Source of the DNA: Magnetococcales bacterium
GTDB lineage: Bacteria > Pseudomonadota > Magnetococcia > Magnetococcales > UBA8363
Length of the DNA stretch: 45,015 bases
NCBI GenBank assembly: GCA_015660855.1
Contig: JACSDG010000050.1
Location: 1 to 45,015 of the forward strand
Direction of reading: 5' to 3'
A model generated the notes under the pieces. That model searched no databases and was not told the origin of the DNA. It saw nothing but the letters and a program-made list of their open reading frames with translations. Below are positions 33,728 to 42,487 of the stretch, piece after piece; the stretch's first letter is position 1, and each line of letters starts with the position of its first letter. The position numbers and the translations under genes were made by a program.

Positions 33728-35126
33728 TGCGCTCGCCCTCTGTATGACGGATGATCTGTGCGTTCATGGAAAAGGTGGCCAGCGGGGCGACCCAGGTGAT
33801 GCGCTGCTTGAGAATGCCTCCGACCTTCTCTTCCAGCCGGGGTAGCTGCTCTGGATCGGTGGCAGGCATGAACAACGCAAAGCGGATGCCGGAACCGTCA
33901 TAATCAAATACCATGTCGGTCTTGCGCATGGCGCGTGTCAGGGTTTCTCCGATCACCCCCGGCAGAAGGGCAGACTCCTGTTCCGACAGATCGTCGGGAT
34001 TGTCCAGGGTGATGATCAGCAGGATGACGTCGAATGCCAGCCGCCGCCCAAGAAGTCGGAACACCTCCATTTGGCGGCTCAGAAATCCCTTGGAGTAGAG
34101 TTTGTGGTCTTCATTGACCATTTGTTCGGTCTGGGCACGATGTAAGCGCACGGCCTTGTCGTAGGCGATGCCGATCCATTCGCAGAGCAGTTTGAAGTTT
34201 TCAACGCTACTGGTATTGAGTTCGGCGAATTCCAACCGTTCCACCTTGAGCATGCCAATGACGTTACCGCTTTTCAGGCTGATCAGGGGGCTGGCCATGA
34301 TTCCCTCGTCCATCAGAATGCCACGGTCCTCGGCCCTGGCCACCACCAGGGTCTTCTGATTGCCGATGACGGCGCGAAAGAGCGGAGAGTGGGGTTCAAA
34401 GGCGATGGAGTACTCTGCGTCCTCTTCCCATCCGTCACGGATCAGCACTTCCAACCCCTCCCTCTGCAAAAGAAAGATGGAGAAGGATTTCGGGTCAAGC
34501 ACCATGCGAATCAGCTCGCGCGCCCCTTTGAGGATGCTTTCGGTGTCGTGGCCTTCCATGATTTGGGCCATCTTGAAGTAGGAGATCATGGTCTCGGTTT
34601 GACCCGCCACCTGGGTTTCCAGACGATCTTTGACCCGATGCATGCGCACGAAGGCCTGAGTAATGGCTTCTTCGCGTTCCTGGGCCTCAATCAGACTTTT
34701 GCGCAGAAAATTGCGGTCGCGGATGTGGCGCAGTCGCAGCTCCCCCAGAACGATGGCCGTGACCAGCCAGAAGGTGGGAAGATAGGAGATGGCATCGATT
34801 CGGTCGAAAAGATTTTCGCCGAAGACTTGCCGATCAAAATTTTCCGACAGGTAGAACAGGGCAGAAAGGAACGTGGCCAGCAGCCCCTCCCAACGACCAT
34901 ACTGGCAACTCATGAGCAGGATGATGATCCAATAGGGATGGGGGTCAACGCCCCTGAAACGATCCGCCTGACCGAGATTGAGATCAATGGCCACCGCTAC
35001 CATGAAAAAGATTGAAATTTCTACCAGGGCACTGATCCGCAGGCCCAGGAAGGTTTTGGAAGGGGGAAATGTGAGGCGCGGGAGGGTGGATTGGCTGGGC
35101 TGGGCTTCAGAGGGTTCGATACGCAT
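33714..35126 (-). CDS. pelD: c-di-GMP receptor PelD
   Basis: A 470-residue inner-membrane protein. Several N-terminal helices (about 25-125) and a coiled linker lead to a GAF domain (about 180-320) and a degenerate GGDEF domain (about 325-460). PelD activates Pel synthesis when it binds c-di-GMP at the inhibitory-site motif RxxD. Here this is R401-K-T-D404 in AMRKTDMVFDYDG, while the GGDEF motif itself is not recognisable. The ATG at 35126 is chosen; a TTG five codons upstream is possible. The protein is expected to act in a complex with PelE, PelF and PelG. Confidence 0.93.
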   Translation of the reverse strand: MRIEPSEAQPSQSTLPRLTFPPSKTFLGLRISALVEISIFFMVAVAIDLNLGQADRFRGVDPHPYWIIILLMSCQYGRWEGLLATFLSALFYLSENFDRQVFGENLFDRIDAISYLPTFWLVTAIVLGELRLRHIRDRNFLRKSLIEAQEREEAITQAFVRMHRVKDRLETQVAGQTETMISYFKMAQIMEGHDTESILKGARELIRMVLDPKSFSIFLLQREGLEVLIRDGWEEDAEYSIAFEPHSPLFRAVIGNQKTLVVARAEDRGILMDEGIMASPLISLKSGNVIGMLKVERLEFAELNTSSVENFKLLCEWIGIAYDKAVRLHRAQTEQMVNEDHKLYSKGFLSRQMEVFRLLGRRLAFDVILLIITLDNPDDLSEQESALLPGVIGETLTRAMRKTDMVFDYDGSGIRFALFMPATDPEQLPRLEEKVGGILKQRITWVAPLATFSMNAQIIRHTEGERSERG

Positions 35127-35192
35127 GACGGGCCAAACCAATCCTTCTGAAAAAAACGCATCACCGGGGGCGCGACGCCAGCCGTGTGGCGG

Positions 35193-35831
35193 CTATTGCG
35201 ACGTTTGCGGTGCTGTGGCGGGCAGCAAACCGGCGACCAGGCGGTGCGCTACCCGTTTGGCGGCGGAAACCAGGGTCTCCCCTGGGCCGACCACGGTGCC
35301 GCGTTGCGACAGGCTGCCCCGCCACAAAATGCGTCCGTCGGAGACGCGGGTCAGGACCAGGATCATTCCCGCCACCGGGTCGGATCGCACCCCGTGTTGA
35401 TAGGAAAACTCTGGCACGCTGCCGCTCATGATGGCGTCCACCTCCAGGCGGCGGCCTATGTCACTCAGGTTCAGTCGGTTGTAGGCCCTATCCAGTTCGA
35501 CGCCGTCGGTTTCAAACAGACGGCGCACCGTCTCTTCGTTTGGTTGAGTGTGTGCCCCCTGGGCATAAAGCTCGGTGGAGACCAACTGGGCGGCGATTAC
35601 CCCGGCATTGGGCGTCGGGCTGAAATTTTCAAAGGGGATGACGGCGATGGAGAGTTGGCGCGCATCCCCTAACTCCGGATGGGCATAAAGCGAGACCCCG
35701 GCGGCAGAGTCCAAAACGGCGCAGCCCCCCAAAAAGTGAGACAGACACATCGCCAAAAACACCTGGAGGCAGGCCACCAAAGGACGTCCGGCAGAGAAAC
35801 TATGGGCAGGATGACAACAAATCACGCGCAT
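35193..35831 (-). CDS. pelC: Outer-membrane lipoprotein PelC
   Basis: PelC forms a dodecameric periplasmic ring below the PelB pore and funnels the polymer to it. This 212-residue precursor has a signal sequence ending in the lipobox LGGC (C37). The mature domain has LSIAVIPFENFSPTP, the typical PelC/TolB-N-like strand, and the C-terminus has RILWRGSLSQRGTVVG. The ATG at 35831 is preceded by AGGA at suitable spacing; the open frame continues another 20 codons upstream without support. It is the first gene of the leftward pelC-D-E-F unit. Confidence 0.88.
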   Translation of the reverse strand: MRVICCHPAHSFSAGRPLVACLQVFLAMCLSHFLGGCAVLDSAAGVSLYAHPELGDARQLSIAVIPFENFSPTPNAGVIAAQLVSTELYAQGAHTQPNEETVRRLFETDGVELDRAYNRLNLSDIGRRLEVDAIMSGSVPEFSYQHGVRSDPVAGMILVLTRVSDGRILWRGSLSQRGTVVGPGETLVSAAKRVAHRLVAGLLPATAPQTSQ

Positions 35832-36065
35832 TCCATTCCTATCGGTTGAAGAGGACAACGATCTGGCGTCTCTCACGATCCAACCCGGCACCGCAGCCCA
35901 ATTCGGGAACGGGCGGCTGAATCGTAACGCTATTTGCGGAAAAAATCTATAGCCCCCCTTCCAACCAACCGATCTAAGGCGGGATAAGCCCCAATTGGTT
36001 TCCCCAACTCAAGGGAATCCCGGCGCCGGTTGTTATCCGGAGGCTCCCGTTAAACGAAAGAGACC
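35832..36065. promoter_or_regulatory. Shared intergenic region of the divergent pel operons
   Basis: This 234-bp region separates pelC (leftward) from pelG (rightward) and must carry both promoters and any shared operator. I see no confident -35/-10 pair. AT-richer sequence occurs around 35930-35955. No open frame of natural composition is present. Confidence 0.55.
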
Positions 36066-37445
36066 ATGGCTGGAATTGGTTTTGTACTGCGCAAACTGAC
36101 CTACAAGGATGACCTCATGGGCGTCCTGGCCGGGTTTGGCTACTCTTCGCTCATCGCAACCGGTCCGTGGATCTTCACCATCATCGCCTTGAGCGGCTCC
36201 TCCGCTCTGCTGACCGCCTTCACCACGCCGGAACAAAAGTTGGCCTTCCAGTCGGTGGTGGTCTACAACTTTTCCTTTTCGCTGGTACTGACCGGCCCCA
36301 TATTTATGGTGGTGACCCGTTTTCTGGCCGACCAGATCTACAAAAAAAGGTCCGATGCCATTCCGGGAACCCTTCTGGGCGGCATGCTTATCCTCTTTGC
36401 GACCCAATATCCCCTGGTGGCGTGGTTCTACCTCTATTATATCCAGGCCGATTTGTCATTCCAGATTTTTGGCCTTATCAACTACGCCCTGATCTCCGGC
36501 ATCTGGCTGGCTTCGGTTTTCATTTCGGCGCTCAAGGCCTATCAGACGGTGGTGCGTACATTTCTGGCGGGCATGTTGATCGGCATGGCCGCCAACGTCC
36601 TTTTGGGTCTCAAGTTCGGTGAAGTCGGCATGCTTTTTGGCTTCAACATCGGTCTGGCTTTCATCCTTTTTTCCATGATTGCGCGCATCTTCGCCGAATA
36701 TCCCCACGGCATATCCGGTTCTTTCCTGTTTTTAGGCTATTTCCGCAAATATTGGGATCTGGCCCTGGGTGGACTGGTAATCAACGCCGCCGCCTGGTCC
36801 GATAAATGGGTGATGTGGTTTTCGGACCAGAGCGAAACCGCCGCCGGAGGCTTTGTCTCGGCTCCGATTTATGACAGTGCCATGTTTATGGCCTATCTGA
36901 CGGGCATTCCAGCCCTCTCGGTTTTTTTATTTAGCATGGAAACCGATTTTTTTGAGCACTATCTCAACTTTTACCGCTCCCTGGGACAGCATCTGCCTCT
37001 GTCAACCATCCAGAAGCGTTATGACGAGATGACCGCTTCGATCTACGCCAGCAGTTTGAACTATCTGGTGCTCCAGGGCGGTATCGCGCTGGTGACGATC
37101 CTGCTGGCACCACGCATGTTTAAGCTCCTGGACATGGATCTGCTCTCCCTGGGCATGTTCCGTTTCGGTGTGCTGGGGGCGTTTTTTCATCTGATGGTCC
37201 AGTTTCTCGGCATTTTTCTCTCTTATTTCGATTTTCGCCGCGACATCCTTTTTATCAGCTGCTTCTTTCTGGTCACCAACGGTTTGTTCACCTGGGTGTT
37301 TATGAAGCAGGGGTTCGCCTTCTACGGCTTCGGCTACTTTCTGGCCAGTCTGACCACTTTCGCTGTTGCCTACATCATCACCTTTTTCAAGGTCAAGGAA
37401 CTGCTTTACCAGACCTTCGTGGTCAAGAACAGGTCGCCGCAATGA
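36066..37445 (+). CDS. pelG: Pel polysaccharide inner-membrane transporter PelG
   Basis: A 459-residue polytopic protein with about twelve helices. It belongs to a Wzx-like exporter family and forms the inner-membrane conduit for Pel with PelD and PelE. The N-terminus MAGIGFVLRKLTYKDDLMG and the following YSSLIATGPWIFTIIAL are characteristic. The length equals that of P. aeruginosa PelG (456 residues). It starts the rightward pel operon and overlaps the sensor gene by 4 bp. Confidence 0.95.
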   Translation: MAGIGFVLRKLTYKDDLMGVLAGFGYSSLIATGPWIFTIIALSGSSALLTAFTTPEQKLAFQSVVVYNFSFSLVLTGPIFMVVTRFLADQIYKKRSDAIPGTLLGGMLILFATQYPLVAWFYLYYIQADLSFQIFGLINYALISGIWLASVFISALKAYQTVVRTFLAGMLIGMAANVLLGLKFGEVGMLFGFNIGLAFILFSMIARIFAEYPHGISGSFLFLGYFRKYWDLALGGLVINAAAWSDKWVMWFSDQSETAAGGFVSAPIYDSAMFMAYLTGIPALSVFLFSMETDFFEHYLNFYRSLGQHLPLSTIQKRYDEMTASIYASSLNYLVLQGGIALVTILLAPRMFKLLDMDLLSLGMFRFGVLGAFFHLMVQFLGIFLSYFDFRRDILFISCFFLVTNGLFTWVFMKQGFAFYGFGYFLASLTTFAVAYIITFFKVKELLYQTFVVKNRSPQ

Positions 37446-39193
37446 ATGCGCATGTGGGTCAAGAACAGCCGGAAAAACCGCGTTTATCCGCACGCAGGCG
37501 CGGGAGGTTTCTGCGCTCTCTGGGTAGCAAGGTGCTGATTCTGACCATCCTGGTAACCTTCATCAACGACTGCGGCATGGTGATCTTTTACGCCAGGCAG
37601 CAGGAGGAGTCGATCCTGGAGGATCACCACCAAAGTCTGCGCAAACTGACCGAGTCCATCGCCAAGGGATTGGAGGCGTTGATGATCGACGGCTACGCCG
37701 ATGTCGCCCGCAACTATGTGGAGATGATTAAGACTCTGCCTTATCTGGATAATTTCTACATCCTGCGGACCAATGGTATGGAGGCCTTTCTGGACAACGA
37801 GACCATTGACCGGGTCAACCGGCGACTGGGAGAGGAAGAGTTTCTACCCCGGGAGTTGGAAATTAAGCGGCGCAAGCTGGCCGAAAACGACCCCTTGCTG
37901 CGGCAGATGTTGGAGTCGCGCAGGTCGATCTCCTATGAGACTGGAGAGGGCAAAGAGGCGGTGCTGACCCTGATCGTGCCGATTCTCAATGGCGAACGCT
38001 GCCGGAAATGCCATGGATCGGAATTCGCCGTGCGCGGTGTGGTCACCATCAGCACCTCACTCAAAACGGTGCGCCAGGAGATCGCAAAAACGCGACTGCG
38101 CGCCATCGTTATCTTGTTTATCGTCCTGGTTGGCGGCAGTGGACTGATCTATCTGCTGCTGCGTTATTCCATCGTCAAGCCGATCCGCTTTCTTTCGGAC
38201 AGCATGGAGCGTGTTGCCCATGGGGATTATCACTCCGAGGTACCGGTCAAGGGGGGGGATGAACTGGCCCGCATTGCCCGCACCTTCAACGAGATGACGC
38301 AGCAGATTCGCCTGAGTCAGGCCGAGCAAATCAAGGAAAAGAACAAACTGACCAGCATCATCAACGGTGCCATGGAGGGCATCATCGTTACCGACGCCGA
38401 AGACCGGATTATGATCGTCAATCCCCTGGCGGAAAAACTGTTGGGTAAAAGCCGCAGGCAGATCGTACAGGATGGTTTTTCCCAAGCCTTCGACGATCCG
38501 GATCTGCTGCGGAAAGCCATTCGGCCTCATACCGAAGAGTCGCCGCCGCAGATCGTCATCTACAAACGCCGAACGCTTCAGGTCTCCCTGACCACCATCC
38601 ACAACGAACGGGAAGAAAAACTGGGTTCCACGGCCATGATCCGCGACATCACCGAGGAGAAACGGCTAGAGGATAAGCTTCGGGCCATGGCCTATACGGA
38701 CATGCTCACCGGGCTGAATAACCGGCGTTGGCTGCATGAAATCCTGGGCAAGGAGTTCAAACGGGTACGCCGGCATGAAGGCCGGTTGGCACTGCTGTGC
38801 TACGGCATCGTCGACTACGAGAATTTTTGCCGCAACTACGGCCAGGGCATGGGCAACAGTGCCGTCATGCGGGTGGGAAGTGCCTCTCTGGACGCCTTTC
38901 GCGAGTCGGACCATTGCTGCCGGGAAGAGGACGCAACCTTCTGTCTGATTATGCCGGAAACCAACGCCGACGGTGCCATTGAAGCCGCCCAACGGCTTCA
39001 GAAGCAAGCTCAGGAAACGCCAGAGGGCATTCCCTTCACCATTCGTTTCGGCGTGGCTGCTTATCCCGACAATCTGACCTACAACCCGGAGGAACTCTGG
39101 CGTCTGGCCCGCAAAGCCCTGGCCGAGGCAATGGCGAGCAAAGATGATCTTTTCCTGGTGGCCCCGCCGACGGAGAAACCGAATGTGGAATAG
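37442..39193 (+). CDS. Membrane sensor with CxxCH haem motif, HAMP, PAS and degenerate GGDEF
   Basis: A 583-residue protein not among the canonical pel genes. A first helix (about 25-48) and a second (about 216-240) enclose a periplasmic domain of about 165 residues that holds a single c-type haem motif, C187-R-K-C190-H191. Next come a HAMP domain (about 241-293), a PAS domain (about 305-410, IINGAMEGIIVTDAEDRIMIVNP) and a GGDEF-like domain (about 415-575). In the last, GGDEF is replaced by EDATF at 496-500, so cyclase activity is very unlikely. It overlaps pelG by 4 bp and the hydrolase gene by 11 bp, placing it firmly in the operon. A haem-based redox or gas sensor that controls Pel assembly is my inference. 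Confidence 0.85.
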   Translation: MNAHVGQEQPEKPRLSARRRGRFLRSLGSKVLILTILVTFINDCGMVIFYARQQEESILEDHHQSLRKLTESIAKGLEALMIDGYADVARNYVEMIKTLPYLDNFYILRTNGMEAFLDNETIDRVNRRLGEEEFLPRELEIKRRKLAENDPLLRQMLESRRSISYETGEGKEAVLTLIVPILNGERCRKCHGSEFAVRGVVTISTSLKTVRQEIAKTRLRAIVILFIVLVGGSGLIYLLLRYSIVKPIRFLSDSMERVAHGDYHSEVPVKGGDELARIARTFNEMTQQIRLSQAEQIKEKNKLTSIINGAMEGIIVTDAEDRIMIVNPLAEKLLGKSRRQIVQDGFSQAFDDPDLLRKAIRPHTEESPPQIVIYKRRTLQVSLTTIHNEREEKLGSTAMIRDITEEKRLEDKLRAMAYTDMLTGLNNRRWLHEILGKEFKRVRRHEGRLALLCYGIVDYENFCRNYGQGMGNSAVMRVGSASLDAFRESDHCCREEDATFCLIMPETNADGAIEAAQRLQKQAQETPEGIPFTIRFGVAAYPDNLTYNPEELWRLARKALAEAMASKDDLFLVAPPTEKPNVE

Positions 39194-40046
39194 GTCTGGC
39201 ATCTCTTGCTCTCTGACGGCACTGTTGGCGGCTCTGTGGTTCATGGCCGTACCCTCCCGGATCCGGGCGGAATCGGCACCGCTGTTGGTCTTTTACGGCC
39301 CTTCGGCCCCGCTCGAAGCACTTTTGCCGTTCGACCTGCTGGTCTTTGATGGTGCCGCGCACCCCCCCATCGAATCACTGACCGAACGGGACAAAACGAC
39401 GCTGGGATATCTGAGTTTGGGCGAGGTGAAAAACCACCACCCTTATTTCAAGGCACTGGAACGGGAACGGTTGCTGCTTGAGGAGAACGTCAACGGAAAG
39501 GCAAGCTTCTTCATCGATCTGCGCGACCGACGCTGGACGCAACGGGTCATCGAGGAGTTGGTCCCGCGCCTGATCCGCAAAGGGTTTGACGGCATCTTTC
39601 TCGATACCCTGGACACTCCCCCTTTTTTGGAAAAGCGCGAGCCTGAAAAGTTCAAGGGGATGCGCGAAGCCGCCATTAATCTGGTCAAGACCATCCGTCT
39701 GCACTATCCGCAACAGAAGATCATGATGAACCGGGGCTATGCCCTGCTGCCGGAGGTTGGACCGCATATCGATATGTTGATGGCGGAGTCCTTGCGTTCC
39801 AGCCATGATTTCGCCAACAATCGCTATTACCGGGTGGATGAGGCGCAATACCGAACCATGGTTGACGTCTTGCAGAAAACTGCCAAACGGTTTGTGAACC
39901 TGAAGATCTACACCATGGACTATTGGGATACCGATGATGGCCCAGGCGTCGCGGCCATTTACCGGGAAGAGCGTGCCAACGGATTCCTGCCGTATGTTTC
40001 CACCATCAAACTGGACCAGATCACGCCGCCTCCCCAGGAGCAATAA
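39183..40046 (+). CDS. pelA: PelA-type glycoside hydrolase (separate protein)
   Basis: A 287-residue exported protein (signal peptide about 1-29, ending RIRA) that corresponds to the N-terminal hydrolase domain of PelA, related to endo-alpha-1,4-polygalactosaminidases. Motifs GFDGIFLDTLDT (D141) and LMAESLRSS (E202) match the positions of the catalytic Asp and Glu known from PelA. PelA of P. aeruginosa fuses this hydrolase to a deacetylase; here it stands alone. The ATG at 39183 overlaps the sensor stop by 11 bp. Confidence 0.88.
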   Translation: MWNRSGISCSLTALLAALWFMAVPSRIRAESAPLLVFYGPSAPLEALLPFDLLVFDGAAHPPIESLTERDKTTLGYLSLGEVKNHHPYFKALERERLLLEENVNGKASFFIDLRDRRWTQRVIEELVPRLIRKGFDGIFLDTLDTPPFLEKREPEKFKGMREAAINLVKTIRLHYPQQKIMMNRGYALLPEVGPHIDMLMAESLRSSHDFANNRYYRVDEAQYRTMVDVLQKTAKRFVNLKIYTMDYWDTDDGPGVAAIYREERANGFLPYVSTIKLDQITPPPQEQ

Positions 40047-40138
40047 GCCCGATCCATCTGGAAACATGGATGTTTCACCGTTTCAGGGTTATTGGGCCAG
40101 ACCGGCCTGTGAAAATCTCTATGTAAAAGGCTCGTTGC

Positions 40139-42487
40139 ATGCAATTTTGGTGGTTTCCTGCAATTTTTTTCCTGCTTGCGCTCGCAAGCCCGCCTGTTCA
40201 GGCGGCAGCGCAAGATAGTTTTCGCCCCGAACCGCGTGTGATCCTCGCCTTTTACGACGGACGCGACCACCAATCCTACTGGCTGCAACGTCCGCACAGG
40301 CTGGCGGAAACCCCCTTGAATCATCTGGGCCTGATCCTCCGCCATCGGGACATTCGTGCGCCCCTGCCGGATCTTCGGGAAATGGCGGATGTTCGAGGTG
40401 TTTTGCTCTGGATGTCCAGTGCCGCCACGCCCGATCCGGCGCGTTTCATTCACTGGTGCGTCCAGACCATGAAAGCGGGAATACGCCTGGTCCTGATGGG
40501 CTCTCCCCCCTTCGGGCAGAACGACAAGGGGGTGATTACCGAACCGGGAACCCTGCGCCCTTTCTGGCGCACCCTGGGGTTGGAACCCCGCTTTGACTGG
40601 ATCCGGTTCACGCACAAAACCCGGCTGTTGGATTCGGACTCCCGCATCATGGACTTTGAGCGCGGCTTCTCCGGCTTGCTACCACCATTTGAAACCCTCA
40701 AGCGCCGCGATCCACGCATGACCGTTCATTTGACTGGACGCCAGTTCAACGATCCCAAGAGCGACGCCGTTCTGGTGACCACCAGCCCGCACGGCGGTTA
40801 TGTCGCCGATGGCTATGAGCTCTACATCGCTCCGGGGGAAGATTTCATCCAGTGGCGCATCGATCCTTTCGCATTTTTTGCCCTGGCCTTCGACGCCTGG
40901 AATCTGCCCAAACCCGACGCCACCGTCCTTTCTGGCCGCCGCATTTTCTACAGTCACATCGACGGCGACGGCTGGCGCAACATTTCGCAGGTGGAGGGGT
41001 ACCGGCAGAAGAAAAAGCTCTCTGCCGAGGTCGTCCTGGAAGAGATTCTCAAGCCCTATCCCGATTTTCCCAGCACCGTCGCTCCTATTGTTGCCGACAT
41101 CGACGGACGACTCGACCCGAATCCGGACATTCAGAAGATCGCCCGGGAAATCTTTCTGCTGCCCCATGTCGAGGCGGGCAATCACACTTATACCCATCCG
41201 CTCTTCTGGCAGTTTTTCGAGGCGTACCAGGCCGACAAGGAGGCCCCCTATCTTTGGCTCTATCCGCAACCTCTGGAGGGGGACTATCTCAAGCGGCTCG
41301 CCTCTCTGTTCGACCTGGACGCCCGCAAGGAGAAGGTGCAGATGGATACCGGCGTTTGGAAGCGGGAGTTGAATAATGCGATAAAAAGCAAGGAAAAGAA
41401 ACCAAACATTGTCATGGACTACCGCACCCCGCGCGTCTACCGTTCCGGCGATTTTCGCCTGGAACAGGAGTTCGGGGCGGCCAACGCCGTCATCGAACGC
41501 CTTACGCCGCCTGGAAAGAGAGTCCAGGTGGTCCAGTGGAGTGGCGACACCCTGCCCTTCGAGGCGGCCATCGCCGCCGCCCGGGCGGAGGGCATGACCA
41601 ACATCAACGGTGGCGATTCCCGTTTCGACAAGCAATATCCCTCCATTGCCTGGGTCGCGCCTTTGGGACGACAGGTGGGCGACCAGTGGCAAACCTATGC
41701 CTCCAACTCCAACGAGAATACCTATACCGAATTGTGGACCGCCAATTTTTTCGGTTTCAAACAGTTGATCCGCACCATACGCAATACCGGTCATCCCCTG
41801 CTGCTCAAGCCGTTCAACCTCTACTACCATATGTATTCCGGCGAGCGGGTCTCCAGCCTCAACGCCCTGCGCCACAACCTGGAATACGCCCGCGCCCTTC
41901 CGTTGACGCCGGTGGCTACCAGCCATTTTGCCCGTATTGTGGAAGGGACCGTGTCTGCCCGCCTGGAGCGCGGTGACCCGGAGGGTTGGCGCATCCTCGA
42001 ACGTGGTGCCATGCAGACAATCCGCTTTGACCGCGCCCTCTTTCAGGCCGTGGACTTGATTCGTTCCCAGGGGGTCATCGGCCAGAAACATTACCAGGGC
42101 AGCCTTTACGTCTCTCTGGAGGCGGACCATCCGGCTCCGGTGATCATTCTGAAGGATCATCCGCAAAGCGGCCAGCGACCCCAGGCGACCATCCCCTATC
42201 TGGTGGAGTCGCGCTGGTTGGTCCGGGGGGTCGCGCACCCTTCCGCCGCTGGGGTCGTCTTCCGGGTCCAGGGATTTGGCCCCGGCCAGATGGTTTGGCA
42301 GAGCCCATGGCGCGGCGGCTTCATCGCCTTATTGCGCGACGATGACGGACGCCTTTTGGAAAAGCACCAAGGGATGATCGAGGCCGACGGGCTGATCCGG
42401 TTCACCTTTTCCGCCTCGGCCCTGGACGGTGCCGCCGCCGAACTGCGCTTTCAGCCGGATGTGGCGGAGGTTGCGGCACCGTCATGA
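40139..42487 (+). CDS. pelA: PelA-type polysaccharide deacetylase (separate protein)
   Basis: A 782-residue exported protein (signal peptide about 1-23) that corresponds to the remaining part of PelA. The CE-type deacetylase core shows FYSHIDGDGW with D275 and EAGNHTYTHP with H349 and H353, forming the metal-binding D-H-H set. The preceding 260 residues resemble the PelA reductase-like region, and the C-terminal 150 residues form a beta-rich module. Deacetylation in the periplasm makes mature Pel cationic. A 92-bp gap separates it from the hydrolase gene, and pelB begins inside its stop codon. Confidence 0.9.
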   Translation: MQFWWFPAIFFLLALASPPVQAAAQDSFRPEPRVILAFYDGRDHQSYWLQRPHRLAETPLNHLGLILRHRDIRAPLPDLREMADVRGVLLWMSSAATPDPARFIHWCVQTMKAGIRLVLMGSPPFGQNDKGVITEPGTLRPFWRTLGLEPRFDWIRFTHKTRLLDSDSRIMDFERGFSGLLPPFETLKRRDPRMTVHLTGRQFNDPKSDAVLVTTSPHGGYVADGYELYIAPGEDFIQWRIDPFAFFALAFDAWNLPKPDATVLSGRRIFYSHIDGDGWRNISQVEGYRQKKKLSAEVVLEEILKPYPDFPSTVAPIVADIDGRLDPNPDIQKIAREIFLLPHVEAGNHTYTHPLFWQFFEAYQADKEAPYLWLYPQPLEGDYLKRLASLFDLDARKEKVQMDTGVWKRELNNAIKSKEKKPNIVMDYRTPRVYRSGDFRLEQEFGAANAVIERLTPPGKRVQVVQWSGDTLPFEAAIAAARAEGMTNINGGDSRFDKQYPSIAWVAPLGRQVGDQWQTYASNSNENTYTELWTANFFGFKQLIRTIRNTGHPLLLKPFNLYYHMYSGERVSSLNALRHNLEYARALPLTPVATSHFARIVEGTVSARLERGDPEGWRILERGAMQTIRFDRALFQAVDLIRSQGVIGQKHYQGSLYVSLEADHPAPVIILKDHPQSGQRPQATIPYLVESRWLVRGVAHPSAAGVVFRVQGFGPGQMVWQSPWRGGFIALLRDDDGRLLEKHQGMIEADGLIRFTFSASALDGAAAELRFQPDVAEVAAPS

